DNA of 64,000 nucleotides from an uncultured Vampirovibrio sp. (GTDB taxonomy: Bacteria; Cyanobacteriota; Vampirovibrionia; Gastranaerophilales; Gastranaerophilaceae): the NCBI GenBank assembly GCA_910583875.1, contig CAJTXT010000001.1:186001-250000 (forward strand), given 5' to 3'. The number at the start of each line of letters is the position of its first letter. The stretch's first letter is position 1. Positions 22,840 through 31,804 of this stretch are shown here, piece after piece. The position numbers and the translations under genes were made by a program. Below the pieces are notes generated by a model that had not been told where the DNA came from, did not search any database, and saw only the letters and a program-made list of their open reading frames with translations.

Positions 22840-23235
22840 ATGAAATTTTTGCATTCAATGATTAGAGTAAAAAATATAGAAGAATCTTTAAAATTTTACA
22901 TGGATTTTATTGGGTTAAAGTTAATTGAAAAGAAATCCTTAGAAGATTGTGATTTATATTTTCTGGGTGAAAATGAAAACTCTTGCCAAATTGAACTTAC
23001 ATATAATTATGAGACACCAAAAGATGGTTATAAAACAGGCTCAAACTTCGGACACTTTGCTTTTGCTATAGAAAATATGGAAGAAACAACAAAATTAATA
23101 AATAAAATGGGATATAAATACTTATATGAACCATTTGAATTACCTTTAAAAGATGAAGAAGGTAATTCTTCTAAAAAACTAATAGCATTTATAAAAGATC
23201 CAGATGGAAACGAAATAGAACTAATACAAGAATAA
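22840..23235 (+). CDS. VOC-family protein, glyoxalase I-like
   Basis: A 131-residue single-domain vicinal-oxygen-chelate protein made of two beta-alpha-beta-beta-beta halves. The wording FLHSMIRVKNIEESLKFYMDFIGLKLI, FGHFAFAIENMEE and AFIKDPDGNEIELIQ fits lactoylglutathione lyase. His5, the Glu in QIEL, His in GHFAF and the final Glu in NEIEL would be the metal ligands. The role is detoxification of methylglyoxal if the ligands are used that way; other VOC enzymes cannot be excluded. AAAAAGGAG lies before the ATG. Monocistronic. Confidence 0.85.
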   Translation: MKFLHSMIRVKNIEESLKFYMDFIGLKLIEKKSLEDCDLYFLGENENSCQIELTYNYETPKDGYKTGSNFGHFAFAIENMEETTKLINKMGYKYLYEPFELPLKDEEGNSSKKLIAFIKDPDGNEIELIQE

Positions 23236-23243
23236 AGAATTTT

Positions 23244-23459
23244 CTAAGAAAAATCAAATAAATCTTTTAATTTAATTTCAAGCGCATTAGCAATTTCTAT
23301 AATTGTATCAAATGAAGGTTTTGAGAATGCAACTTCTATTTTACCGACAAAATTTAAGCCTTTGCCTATTTTGTCAGCAAGTTCTTGTTGTGTATAGCCT
23401 AATTCCATACGTCTTTTTTTGATATTTTTTCCGAGTTTTTTATATACACTTTTGTTCAT
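23244..23459 (-). CDS. XRE-family regulator of peptide locus 2
   Basis: A 71-residue single-domain Xre/Cro protein. The helix-turn-helix is at residues about 8-62 (LGKNIKKRRMELGYTQQELADKIGKGLNFVGKIEVAFSKP), ending LKDLFDFS, the usual dimer strand. It is transcribed away from the TupA-ATP-grasp/precursor/radical SAM/YcaO operon. The space between holds an exact consensus promoter with repeated ACGT-containing dyads, so repression of the peptide locus by this protein is the simplest model. Confidence 0.85.
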   Translation of the reverse strand: MNKSVYKKLGKNIKKRRMELGYTQQELADKIGKGLNFVGKIEVAFSKPSFDTIIEIANALEIKLKDLFDFS

Positions 23460-23492
23460 TAATTAAAGTTATAACTTAATTTCAGATTAATA

Positions 23493-23527
23493 TACGTATT
23501 GACAGTACGTAAAAAACGTTTTATAAT
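23493..23527 (+). promoter_or_regulatory. consensus promoter with operator-like dyads, peptide locus 2
   Basis: TTGACA (23499-23504), 17 bases, TATAAT (23522-23527). ACGTA (23494-23498) and TACGT (23506-23510) form a dyad around the -35, and another ACGT lies at 23516-23519 in the spacer. The leader to the ATP-grasp ATG is about 80 nt. Confidence 0.75.
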
Positions 23528-23612
23528 TTCTGCTATAAGGGTTTCAATACTATATTTTCAATAAAATTAGATATTTTATATTAGGAAATAAACTATATAC
23601 ACTGGAGTAATC

Positions 23613-24605
23613 ATGTTCAAAAAAATCTTAAATTTAATTGATTATATTTTTTCAATAAAAAAAGATTCTTCTCAACTTCGTAATTACATCAAAGAACGTG
23701 GTGCTTGGGGCTTTGGTTCATCTGTTTATAATTATTATTTTATGCTGGAACTTAATGAAAAAGATTATCCTCAATATTTAAAAAAAGCTTACTATATACA
23801 AACACACAAAAAATTAAACTTAAAACATCCAAAAACATTAAGTGAAAAAATTCAATGGTTAAAGATATATGATAATTTACCTATAAAGACAGAATTAACA
23901 GATAAAGTTTTGGTTAGAAATTATATAAAAAATATTATTGGAGAAGAATATTTAAAACCTGTATTACAAATTTGTGATAATTTTGAGGAAATTGATTTTA
24001 CAAGACTTCCCAACCGCTTCATTGTTAAATGTAATCATGGATGCAAATGGCAATTTGTTGTGAAAGATAAAGAAGATTATTTAAGCAACAAATTTATTAT
24101 GTCATACACTAAAAAAATGATTAATAATTGGCTGCGTCAAACCTTCTTTGGATGGAGTGATTTTGAAACACAATATAAAAGTATTGTTCCTAAAATTATA
24201 ATAGAACCAATGCTTTGTAGTGAAAATCACCGGCAGCCATATGAAATTGAAATTTTTTGTTTCAATTCAAAACCTCAAATTTTTAAAACATATAATAATG
24301 AAACAGAAGTAAATAGTGTTTTCGATAAAAACTATAATAATATAGATTTAAAATTTTCTTATATAGAACATCATAAATATGGCGCAGAAAAACCTCATCA
24401 ATTACTTGAAACAGCAGTAAATTTAAGTAAAAAACTGGCAAAAGATTTTAAATTAGTACGTGTTGATTGGTTTATACATAATAACAAATTATATTTTAAT
24501 GAAATGACTTTTACTCCAAATTCGGGTTATTTTTATTTTCCTGAAGAATATAAAAAATGGGATAAGAAACTTGGTAATATGATTAATTTGAAAGGAAATG
24601 ACTAA
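23613..24605 (+). CDS. TupA-like ATP-grasp protein (locus 2)
   Basis: A 330-residue carboxylate-amine ligase of the TupA-like ATP-grasp family. NLKHPKTLSEKIQWLKIYD, RFIVKCNHGCKWQFV, YEIEIFCFNSKPQIF and LVRVDWFIHNNKLYFNEMTF are in the same order and spacing as in the locus 1 enzyme, with which it shares long stretches. GGAG lies 7 bases before the ATG. It is the first gene of a four-gene operon, and its stop overlaps the start of the precursor gene (TAATG). It probably adds an amino acid to, or forms an amide or ester bond in, the downstream precursor. A cell-wall role as in TupA is the alternative. Confidence 0.85.
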   Translation: MFKKILNLIDYIFSIKKDSSQLRNYIKERGAWGFGSSVYNYYFMLELNEKDYPQYLKKAYYIQTHKKLNLKHPKTLSEKIQWLKIYDNLPIKTELTDKVLVRNYIKNIIGEEYLKPVLQICDNFEEIDFTRLPNRFIVKCNHGCKWQFVVKDKEDYLSNKFIMSYTKKMINNWLRQTFFGWSDFETQYKSIVPKIIIEPMLCSENHRQPYEIEIFCFNSKPQIFKTYNNETEVNSVFDKNYNNIDLKFSYIEHHKYGAEKPHQLLETAVNLSKKLAKDFKLVRVDWFIHNNKLYFNEMTFTPNSGYFYFPEEYKKWDKKLGNMINLKGND

Positions 24606-24778
24606 TGAGTGAGAAGTTTAACGATGAAAATGATGAATTTTTAAATTCCTTATCACCGGATGAAATACAATCTATGTTTTCTGATGTTGTTGATTTAGGA
24701 GAAATCTTTTTAGTAAAAGGTCCTCATTGCGCCAATAAAGGCTCAGGAATTACCGGCTGCGGCGGAGGTATGGCATAA
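24605..24778 (+). CDS. RiPP precursor peptide (locus 2)
   Basis: A 57-residue peptide with an acidic leader (EFLNSLSPDEIQSMFSDVVD) and a Gly-rich, two-Cys core ending GPHCANKGSGITGCGGGMA. It sits between an ATP-grasp gene and radical SAM and YcaO genes, starts in the ATP-grasp stop codon (TAATG) and ends 9 bases before the radical SAM gene. The leader phrase LSPDEIQSMFSDVV parallels LTDKQIHELYNDIV of the locus 1 peptide. The acidic leader, short length and gene context all support a ribosomally made, modified peptide. Likely sites are the two Cys (thioether or thiazoline) and the backbone amides (YcaO). Confidence 0.8.
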   Translation: MSEKFNDENDEFLNSLSPDEIQSMFSDVVDLGEIFLVKGPHCANKGSGITGCGGGMA

Positions 24779-24787
24779 AAGACAATT

Positions 24788-26134
24788 ATGAAAATAGCAC
24801 CTTATATTATTAGCAAAACATATAAAGATACAACAGGTGAATCTTATAGTTTTATTTATGATGCAAGATATAAAACATATTATGTGCTAAAAGGTGAAAT
24901 CTCAAAAATTTGGGAAATTATTCTTTTAACATCGTCGTATGAAAAGGCAGAACTTTATGCAGCTGAAAGAAAACAACAAAATCAATTATATGAATTTATT
25001 TCAGAATTAAAAGAAAAACAAATTATAATTACTAATAAAGATTTTAAATTCACAGGAAATAAATATCTTACTCACAAGGTACTAGAATCAAATCAAAATT
25101 CATTTCTTGCACTTTATACCGGATTTTCAAAAATAATAACAAAGAATAAACTATTAAATTCTGTATCATTACAGCTTAGTTATAAGTGTAATTTATCCTG
25201 TAAACATTGCTTTAATCCTAAAGATAAAGATTATGAAGAATTATCTTTTGAAACAGCAAGAAAATTTATAGATGAAGCTTATGATTTAGGAGTTGTAAAT
25301 ATTGCTATAACAGGAGGGGAATGTACATATAATAAAAACTTTATGAAAATTGCAAAATATATAAGAGAAAAACACTTATTTTTTGTATTTTTAACTAATG
25401 CTCAACTCTTATCTAATGATGATTATTTTGATGAAATAATGGAACTTTATCCTTATCAATTAAGAATAAGTTTATATAGTATGAATCCAAATGTGCATGA
25501 TAATATTACAAATCAAAAAGGTTCACACAAAAAAACCTTAAAAGTTATAAAAAAACTTAGAGAAAAAGATATAGATGTTGTAATAAATTGTCCGGTAATA
25601 AGGATTAATAAAGATGATTATTTAGAAGTTCATAATTTTGCAAATAGCATAGGAGCAAAAAACCTATATTCTCCTTATTTTATAAATAATCCAGAAAATA
25701 AAAATGACTATCTTAAACTTTCCGAAAAAGAACTTGAACTTTACTATTTTGAAGAAATAAAAAATGGGCGGGATTTAAGAGAAAAATTTGAAAAAAATAA
25801 TAAATGTTTATGTGATGATAGACTTAACTATCTATGCTTAAATCCAAATTCTGACATTACTCTTTGTAATGATTTTAAATATTCATTAGGAAATTTTAAA
25901 ACAACATCTCTGGAAGAAATATGGAAATATACTATTCCTAAAATCAATAAATTTTTTACTAGTGAAAACTTAAAAGATTGTTTTCAATATGAATATTGTA
26001 ATTATTGTACATATTGCCCTAAATATGCAATATTTGATGCTGAATTAATGAGAAAATCTAAAAATCTATGCGAACATGCAAAAGCATATTATAACGCTAT
26101 GCAAAAATTACAAAATAAAAATAAAACTATTTAG
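24788..26134 (+). CDS. radical SAM/SPASM peptide maturase with RRE-like N-terminus
   Basis: A 448-residue enzyme. Residues 1-85 look like a PqqD-type leader-binding (RRE) domain (YSFIYDARYKTYYVLKGEIS, then a winged helix). The radical SAM cluster motif is CNLSCKHC (Cys134, 138, 141), followed by AITGGECTYN. The C-terminal SPASM region has its Cys set (CLCDD, CLNPNSDITLCNDF, CFQYEYCNYCTYC) for one or two auxiliary Fe-S clusters. Such enzymes form thioether, C-C or C-O links in RiPPs. It directly follows the precursor gene with a weak ribosome site, as expected if less enzyme than precursor is needed. Confidence 0.88.
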   Translation: MKIAPYIISKTYKDTTGESYSFIYDARYKTYYVLKGEISKIWEIILLTSSYEKAELYAAERKQQNQLYEFISELKEKQIIITNKDFKFTGNKYLTHKVLESNQNSFLALYTGFSKIITKNKLLNSVSLQLSYKCNLSCKHCFNPKDKDYEELSFETARKFIDEAYDLGVVNIAITGGECTYNKNFMKIAKYIREKHLFFVFLTNAQLLSNDDYFDEIMELYPYQLRISLYSMNPNVHDNITNQKGSHKKTLKVIKKLREKDIDVVINCPVIRINKDDYLEVHNFANSIGAKNLYSPYFINNPENKNDYLKLSEKELELYYFEEIKNGRDLREKFEKNNKCLCDDRLNYLCLNPNSDITLCNDFKYSLGNFKTTSLEEIWKYTIPKINKFFTSENLKDCFQYEYCNYCTYCPKYAIFDAELMRKSKNLCEHAKAYYNAMQKLQNKNKTI

Positions 26135-26145
26135 AAAGGCAAAAA

Positions 26146-27963
26146 TTGGACTATAGTATTTATAAAGAAAATAAGCCAAAAGAAACAATTTCAAAAATTA
26201 AGAATATTTTAAATGAACTTGATATTTCATTAAAAGAAAAAATAACAGAACACAAATACAATAAAAAAAATGTACCATATTCTTTAACAATATATTTATC
26301 TGATATCAGCGAATATAAAGCAGAGGGTAAAGGCGCTTCTCTAATTAATGCCAAAGCAAGTGCATATGCAGAATTTATAGAACGAGTTCAAAACGGTTTT
26401 ATATTTCCTGTAAGAGTCAATGATTTTGTTTTTTCTCCTGACGAAACGTTTATTGAAAAAACTTTATTATTAAAAAGTGAAACCGCTAATTTTATTTCAA
26501 ATAAAAAATTGTTTAATGCTCTTAATAATTTTGTAAATACAAATAGAAAAAATATTAAAGAAAAGGATAAAGTTTTAGTTATTCCTTTTTATAGTTTAAA
26601 AGAAAAACAAATTATTCAAATACCAATATTAGTTTATGAATGGTTAGCAGGTTCAAATGGAATGGCTGCCGGAAATAGTATTGAAGAAGCAATTGTACAA
26701 GGATTGTCAGAAATTTGTGAAAGATACGCTGCAAAACAAATTATTCAAAAAAGATTATCAATGCCTAATATTCCTTGTGAGGAATATCTAAAATATACTA
26801 AAATTTCAGAAATACTCAAATTATATATAGAAAATGGTTATCAAGTTGAAATTAAAGATGCATCATTAGGTTTTGAACTACCTGTTGTTTGTGCTGTAAT
26901 ACACAATAATAATGAAAATATAACAACTTTAAGTTTTGGTTCTCATCCCAGTCTTCCTGTAGCAATTGAACGTTGTTTAACAGAATATGCACAAGGTACA
27001 GACATTACAAATAAAAGAAATAAAACAAATAATGCATCATCAATAAAGTATAACGAGGAATATTTAGAAAAAGAAACTTATGAGCATCTTATAAACACAA
27101 ATAATTTAAATTTCTTGTTTGAAAAGCAATTTATTCACCGTGTAGATATAGAAACTTGTAAACCATTACAAGCACAATTAACAAATCAGGACTTAAACTG
27201 GACTTATAGTAAAAATGCCTGGATAAACAATAATATAAAGCTTGATAATACGGCGCTCTTACATTTCCTAATAAATAAAATACAAAATATTACTTCAGAA
27301 ATATATATAAGAGATGTTTCCTTTTTAGGTTTTCCTGCAGTACGTATTCTTATACCTAAAATGTCATTTATATTTGAGTATGATATTGAACGGATAGATC
27401 AAGCAAAAGAATTAATAAATTGGAGTAAAACCGAATATAAAAGTGAAAAAGAATCTATCTGTTATCTATTTAAGTCACTAAATATAAGAAAAAATACATA
27501 TTTTCATTTAGATTCTCAATTTTCTGATTTACCAAATGAATACATAAAGTTTTTATGTGCTATTTATTTAAATGATATTGAAGAAATTAAAAATTTAGCA
27601 AATACAATCATAGAAAATAATAAAACCAGTAACTTTTTTAAAAAAGAATTTATAACCAGAATTTGTATCATTAAAGACTTTTATGAATTAAAATCTAAGA
27701 ATAAAGATATTTCTAATATATTAGAACATCTTAATTCAATATATAAAAATGAAGATATAAAAAAATTAAAAATATTTATGAAATATCTTTCTCCTCATAT
27801 AATTAAATTGCTAATAAAGCCATATAATTTAAGAAAAAATTATCAAATACAATATACAAAAAACAAAGATAAGATAGATAAAATAATATTCAAATTAGCT
27901 CAAAAACACAAAGAAAATATAATAGATCAAAAAAAGCTTATAAATGTTTTTAACAATATATAA
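26146..27963 (+). CDS. YcaO-domain protein (locus 2)
   Basis: A 605-residue protein with an ATP-using YcaO cyclodehydratase/thioamidation domain in residues about 45-440. The three ATP/Mg2+ site blocks are seen: KGASLINAKASAYAEFIER (62-80), NSIEEAIVQGLSEICERYAA (177-196) and SLPVAIERCLTEYAQ (269-283), each with the paired Glu residues. The C-terminal 165 residues are Lys-rich helices of unknown role. There is no adjacent E1-like or TfuA partner, so leader recognition may come from the radical SAM enzyme's RRE. The start is TTG at 26146 after AAAGG. Expected chemistry: azoline, amidine or thioamide formation in the precursor at 24605. Confidence 0.88.
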   Translation: MDYSIYKENKPKETISKIKNILNELDISLKEKITEHKYNKKNVPYSLTIYLSDISEYKAEGKGASLINAKASAYAEFIERVQNGFIFPVRVNDFVFSPDETFIEKTLLLKSETANFISNKKLFNALNNFVNTNRKNIKEKDKVLVIPFYSLKEKQIIQIPILVYEWLAGSNGMAAGNSIEEAIVQGLSEICERYAAKQIIQKRLSMPNIPCEEYLKYTKISEILKLYIENGYQVEIKDASLGFELPVVCAVIHNNNENITTLSFGSHPSLPVAIERCLTEYAQGTDITNKRNKTNNASSIKYNEEYLEKETYEHLINTNNLNFLFEKQFIHRVDIETCKPLQAQLTNQDLNWTYSKNAWINNNIKLDNTALLHFLINKIQNITSEIYIRDVSFLGFPAVRILIPKMSFIFEYDIERIDQAKELINWSKTEYKSEKESICYLFKSLNIRKNTYFHLDSQFSDLPNEYIKFLCAIYLNDIEEIKNLANTIIENNKTSNFFKKEFITRICIIKDFYELKSKNKDISNILEHLNSIYKNEDIKKLKIFMKYLSPHIIKLLIKPYNLRKNYQIQYTKNKDKIDKIIFKLAQKHKENIIDQKKLINVFNNI

Positions 27964-28023
27964 AATAATAACTTTCAATAAGTCTTTTATAATATGATAT
28001 TAATATAAAATTATAAATATATT

Positions 28024-28896
28024 ATGAGTAAAAAAATGACAGAAAAAATAAAACGACTTCCTGATTTTTTAAAACGGGGAATTATTGATACGGAAAAAAC
28101 AAAAACAGTAAGACAAATACTAAAAAACAATTGTCTTAATACTGTATGTGAAGCCGCAAGATGCCCAAATAAAAGTGAATGCTATGCAAAAAATACAGCA
28201 ACTTTCTTAATAATGGGAAACAATTGTACACGTAATTGCCGCTTTTGCAATATTACTTGTGATAAACCAGAGCCGTTGAATATAGAAGAACCTCTAAAAA
28301 TAGCAGAGGCTGTAAAAAACTTAGACTTAAATTATGTTGTTATTACCTCTGTTACGCGTGATGATTTAGAAGATGGAGGCAGTGAACATTTTTCTAAGGT
28401 TATTTATGAGATAAGAAAATCTACACCAAAAGTAAGAATAGAAGTTCTTACACCTGATTTCAAAGGTATCACATCAAGCATAGATAAAGTAATTACAGCA
28501 CAGCCAAATGTTTTTAACCACAATATTGAAACAGTTCCATCATTATATAAAAAAGCAAGACCACAAGCCATCTATAAGCGTTCCATAGAGTTTTTAAAAT
28601 ATGTCAAAGATAACTCTAATATTCTTACAAAAACAGGATTAATGGTTGGACTGGGTGAGACAAAAGAAGAACTTATTCAAGTTTTTGAAGATTTAGTCAG
28701 CATAAAATGCGATATTGTCACAATAGGACAGTACATTGCCCCAACAAAAAATCATCTTGAAGTAGTTAAATATTACCAACCGGAAGAATATGATGAACTT
28801 TCTGTAATAGCAAAGAAAATAGGTATAAAACATAGCTTTTTCTCTCCTTTAACAAGAAGTTCATATAAAGCTTATGAAGTCTTTAATGAAGATTAA
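28024..28896 (+). CDS. lipA: lipoyl synthase
   Basis: Radical SAM enzyme that inserts two sulfurs into protein-bound octanoyl groups. At 290 residues it has normal length. The auxiliary cluster motif CEAARCPNKSEC is at about residues 43-54 and the radical SAM motif CTRNCRFC at about 73-80. The C-terminal serine for the auxiliary cluster is in LTRSSYKA. It lies 60 bases after the YcaO gene with its own TATAAT-like sequence upstream, so it is probably not part of the peptide cluster. The last 4 bases overlap a convergent small gene. No lipB or dehydrogenase complex gene is close. Confidence 0.96.
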   Translation: MSKKMTEKIKRLPDFLKRGIIDTEKTKTVRQILKNNCLNTVCEAARCPNKSECYAKNTATFLIMGNNCTRNCRFCNITCDKPEPLNIEEPLKIAEAVKNLDLNYVVITSVTRDDLEDGGSEHFSKVIYEIRKSTPKVRIEVLTPDFKGITSSIDKVITAQPNVFNHNIETVPSLYKKARPQAIYKRSIEFLKYVKDNSNILTKTGLMVGLGETKEELIQVFEDLVSIKCDIVTIGQYIAPTKNHLEVVKYYQPEEYDELSVIAKKIGIKHSFFSPLTRSSYKAYEVFNED

Positions 28897-29120
28897 AGCT
28901 GCTTTTCTCTTCTGTAATTTTCTAAATAAAGAATAATTCTTTCTTTAAACATGATGAAAAATACAGCAACACCAATAAGCATAATAGAATTAAAGAAAAC
29001 AAATAAACCAATTCTATTTCCGCTTAATAATAATGGCATATTAAAATATAAAACGCTAAAAAGCATCGCCAAAGATAGTAATAAAAATATTACTGAAAAA
29101 TACGTAGCAAACCTATGCAT
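28893..29120 (-). CDS. small two-helix membrane protein
   Basis: 75 residues with two transmembrane helices (about 6-28 and 36-60), a short Gly-Asn turn between them and a basic C-terminal tail (LENYRREKQL). No family recognised. It converges with and overlaps lipA by 4 bases. The hydrophobic pattern on this strand, against no coherent pattern on the other, supports a real gene. The region to 29,284 holds nothing else. Confidence 0.5.
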   Translation of the reverse strand: MHRFATYFSVIFLLLSLAMLFSVLYFNMPLLLSGNRIGLFVFFNSIMLIGVAVFFIMFKERIILYLENYRREKQL

Positions 29121-29284
29121 ACAAAACCGCCTTTTCTTCCTTTAAAGTTAAAATGTGACACTAAAAGTAATGGCACTAACTTCATGTGTCAGAAGAATAA
29201 GAAGATAAACAGTTTAATAATATATTTCTCATGCCTTAATTATATCATGATTTTTATAACTTGCAAAGCCTTTTATTCGGATAT

Positions 29285-29317
29285 AAAAAAGACTCCCCAA
29301 CAAAGGGAGTCTTTTTT
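29285..29317 (-). terminator. terminator of clpC
   Basis: GACTCCC/GGGAGTC stem extended by A-T pairs to 13 bp, 7-nt loop, flanked by A and T runs; 14 bases after the clpC stop. Confidence 0.9.
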
Positions 29318-29330
29318 ATCATTTATATAA

Positions 29331-31772
29331 CTATACTTTTTCACATTCAAAAATGATTTTTTCATCTTTCAGTTTAAGTACAATTTTATTACCTGAAGTA
29401 TACTTGCCGGAAAGAATTTCTTCAGCCAAGCCGTCTTCAATACGTTTTTGTATCAATCTGCGTAATGGTCTTGCACCATAAGCTTCTGAATAACCGGCTT
29501 CACCTAAATAATCTTTAACCTCTTCAGTAACTTCAATTGTCAAGTTTTGAGATTCTAAACGTTTGAATAAATCATTTAACATTAAATCAACAATTTGACG
29601 AATTTCAGGTTTTTGTAAGTGAGCAAATACAATAATATCATCAATTCTGTTTAAGAATTCAGGACGGAAGGATTTCTTCATTTCTTCCATTACTGTATCT
29701 TTTAGGCGTTCATATTTATCTTTTTGCTCATCATTAGAAACAGCAAAACCAAGTTTACCTGTAGTAGTAATCATACTTGCACCGACATTACTTGTCATAA
29801 TGATGATAGTATTTTTAAAGTTAATATGTCTGCCTTTAGAGTCAGTTAAACGACCGTCATCTAGTATTTGAAGCATTATATTAAATACATCAGGGTGTGC
29901 CTTTTCTATTTCATCAAAAAGAATAACACTATATGGTTTCTTTCTGATTAATTCAGTTAAATGACCGCCATCATCATAACCAACATAACCCGGAGGCGAA
30001 CCAATTAATTTCGCTGTTGAATGTTTTTCCATAAATTCAGACATATCAACACGAATCATGTTATCTTCGCTGCCAAATACGGCTTCAGAAAGTGCTTTAG
30101 CAAGCTCAGTTTTACCAACACCTGTAGGACCTGAGAAAATAAAGCTTCCGATTGGTCTGTTTGGTGCTTTTAAGCCGACTCTTGCACGTCTAATTGCTTT
30201 AGACAATGAAACAACTGCTTGATCTTGACCGATTACACGAGCGTGCAGAGTTTCTTCAAGTTTAAGAAGTCTTTCACTTTCACCTTCAGTAATTTTTGTA
30301 GTAGGAATACCTGTCATCATACTAACTACTTGTGCAACTTGTTCTGCAGTTACTGTTGGTTTATTTTCTTCATTGTCTTCTCTCCATTTTTGAGCCATTT
30401 CGCGAATTTTTTCTTTTAAATCCGCTTCATCGTCTCTAAGATTAGAAGCAACTTCAAATTCTTGATTTCTAATAGCATCTTCTTTTTGTTTTATTACAGC
30501 TTTTAATTGCTTTTCAAGTTCCTTACCTTCTGGAGGCAATGCACTTGTTTGAATTCTTAATTTAGAAGCAGCTTCATCGATAATATCGATAGCTTTATCA
30601 GGTAAGAATCTATCTGTAATATATTTATAAGAAAGCTCTGTTGCAGCTACTATAGCATCATCAGAAATTCTTAATTTATGGTGTTCTTCATATTTAGGTT
30701 TTAAGCCTTTAATTATTTCAATCGTATCATCAACGGAAGGTTCTTCAATGATTATAGATTGGAAACGTCGTTCAAGAGCGGGGTCTTTTTCAACGTATTT
30801 TCTATATTCATCAAGAGTTGTAGCACCGATAACCTGAATTTCACCTCTAGATAAAGCCGGTTTTAAAATATTAGCAGCGTCAATTGCACCTTCGGCTGCA
30901 CCTGCTCCAATTAATGTATGCATTTCATCAATAATAAGAATAATATTTCCTGCTTGACGAATTTCATCCATTATTTTTTTAAGACGTTCTTCAAATTCAC
31001 CTCTATATTTAGTACCGGCAACAAGTAAGCCCATATCAAGCTGAATAACTTTTTTGCCTTCTAAAATATCAGGGACTTCAGAATTAACAATTCTTGCCGC
31101 TAAACCTTCAACAACAGCTGTTTTACCAACCCCCGGTTCACCTAAAAGAACAGGATTATTTTTAGTTCTTCTTGCAAGAATTTGAATAACACGTTCAATT
31201 TCTTTTTCACGACCAACAACAGGGTCAAGACGCTGCTCTTGTGCAGCAAGAGTTAAATCTGTACCAAACTCATCCAAACTTGGTGTTTTGGTTTTACCGG
31301 AAGAAGCACCAGCAGTTGCAGTAGCTTGTGCAGGTTTTGTTTCGCCCAGCATTTTAATAACATTACTTCTAACCTTGTTCAAATCAACACCAAGATTTTC
31401 AAGAACACGTGCAGCAACACCTTCACCTTCTCTAATCAAACCTAATAAAAGGTGTTCTGTACCAATATAATTGTGACCAAGCTGTCTTGCTTCGTCCCAA
31501 GATAATTCTAAAACTCTTTTTGCTCTAGGCGTAAAAGGAATTTCAACCGCAACGAAACCGGAACCTCTGCCAATAATTTTTTCAACTTCTACTCTGGCAT
31601 CTTTTAATGTAACACCCATTGCCTTCAAGGTTTTTGCAGCAACGCCGGTGCCTTCACCAATCAAACCAAGTAAAACTTGTTCTGTACCCACAAAATTATG
31701 ACCTAGTCTTCTTGCTTCTTCTTGTGCAAGCATTATTACTTTTATAGCCTTTTCCGTAAAACGTTCAAACAT
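29331..31772 (-). CDS. clpC: ATP-dependent Clp protease ATPase subunit ClpC
   Basis: Hsp100/AAA+ unfoldase that feeds proteins to ClpP; 813 residues, usual for ClpC. Two Clp-N repeats at the N-terminus (FTEKAIKVIMLAQEEARRLGHN and a second copy from about residue 78), the first Walker A GEPGVGKTAV near 215, a UVR-type linker (AIRNQEFEVASNLRDDE) near 430, and the second Walker A GPTGVGKTEL near 550. The ClpP-binding loop is LGFAVSN. The ATG at 31772 follows AGGAGAAG. No ctsR/mcsAB genes adjoin, so it is organised as in cyanobacteria rather than in Bacillus. Confidence 0.97.
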   Translation of the reverse strand: MFERFTEKAIKVIMLAQEEARRLGHNFVGTEQVLLGLIGEGTGVAAKTLKAMGVTLKDARVEVEKIIGRGSGFVAVEIPFTPRAKRVLELSWDEARQLGHNYIGTEHLLLGLIREGEGVAARVLENLGVDLNKVRSNVIKMLGETKPAQATATAGASSGKTKTPSLDEFGTDLTLAAQEQRLDPVVGREKEIERVIQILARRTKNNPVLLGEPGVGKTAVVEGLAARIVNSEVPDILEGKKVIQLDMGLLVAGTKYRGEFEERLKKIMDEIRQAGNIILIIDEMHTLIGAGAAEGAIDAANILKPALSRGEIQVIGATTLDEYRKYVEKDPALERRFQSIIIEEPSVDDTIEIIKGLKPKYEEHHKLRISDDAIVAATELSYKYITDRFLPDKAIDIIDEAASKLRIQTSALPPEGKELEKQLKAVIKQKEDAIRNQEFEVASNLRDDEADLKEKIREMAQKWREDNEENKPTVTAEQVAQVVSMMTGIPTTKITEGESERLLKLEETLHARVIGQDQAVVSLSKAIRRARVGLKAPNRPIGSFIFSGPTGVGKTELAKALSEAVFGSEDNMIRVDMSEFMEKHSTAKLIGSPPGYVGYDDGGHLTELIRKKPYSVILFDEIEKAHPDVFNIMLQILDDGRLTDSKGRHINFKNTIIIMTSNVGASMITTTGKLGFAVSNDEQKDKYERLKDTVMEEMKKSFRPEFLNRIDDIIVFAHLQKPEIRQIVDLMLNDLFKRLESQNLTIEVTEEVKDYLGEAGYSEAYGARPLRRLIQKRIEDGLAEEILSGKYTSGNKIVLKLKDEKIIFECEKV

Positions 31773-31804
31773 TGCTTTACTTCTCCTAATAAGACTCCAT
31801 ATAA

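Noticed and set aside
28951..29330. Two plus-strand frames between lipA and clpC
   Set aside because: They overlap the convergent membrane gene and the clpC terminator, lack ribosome sites and show no protein-like pattern.
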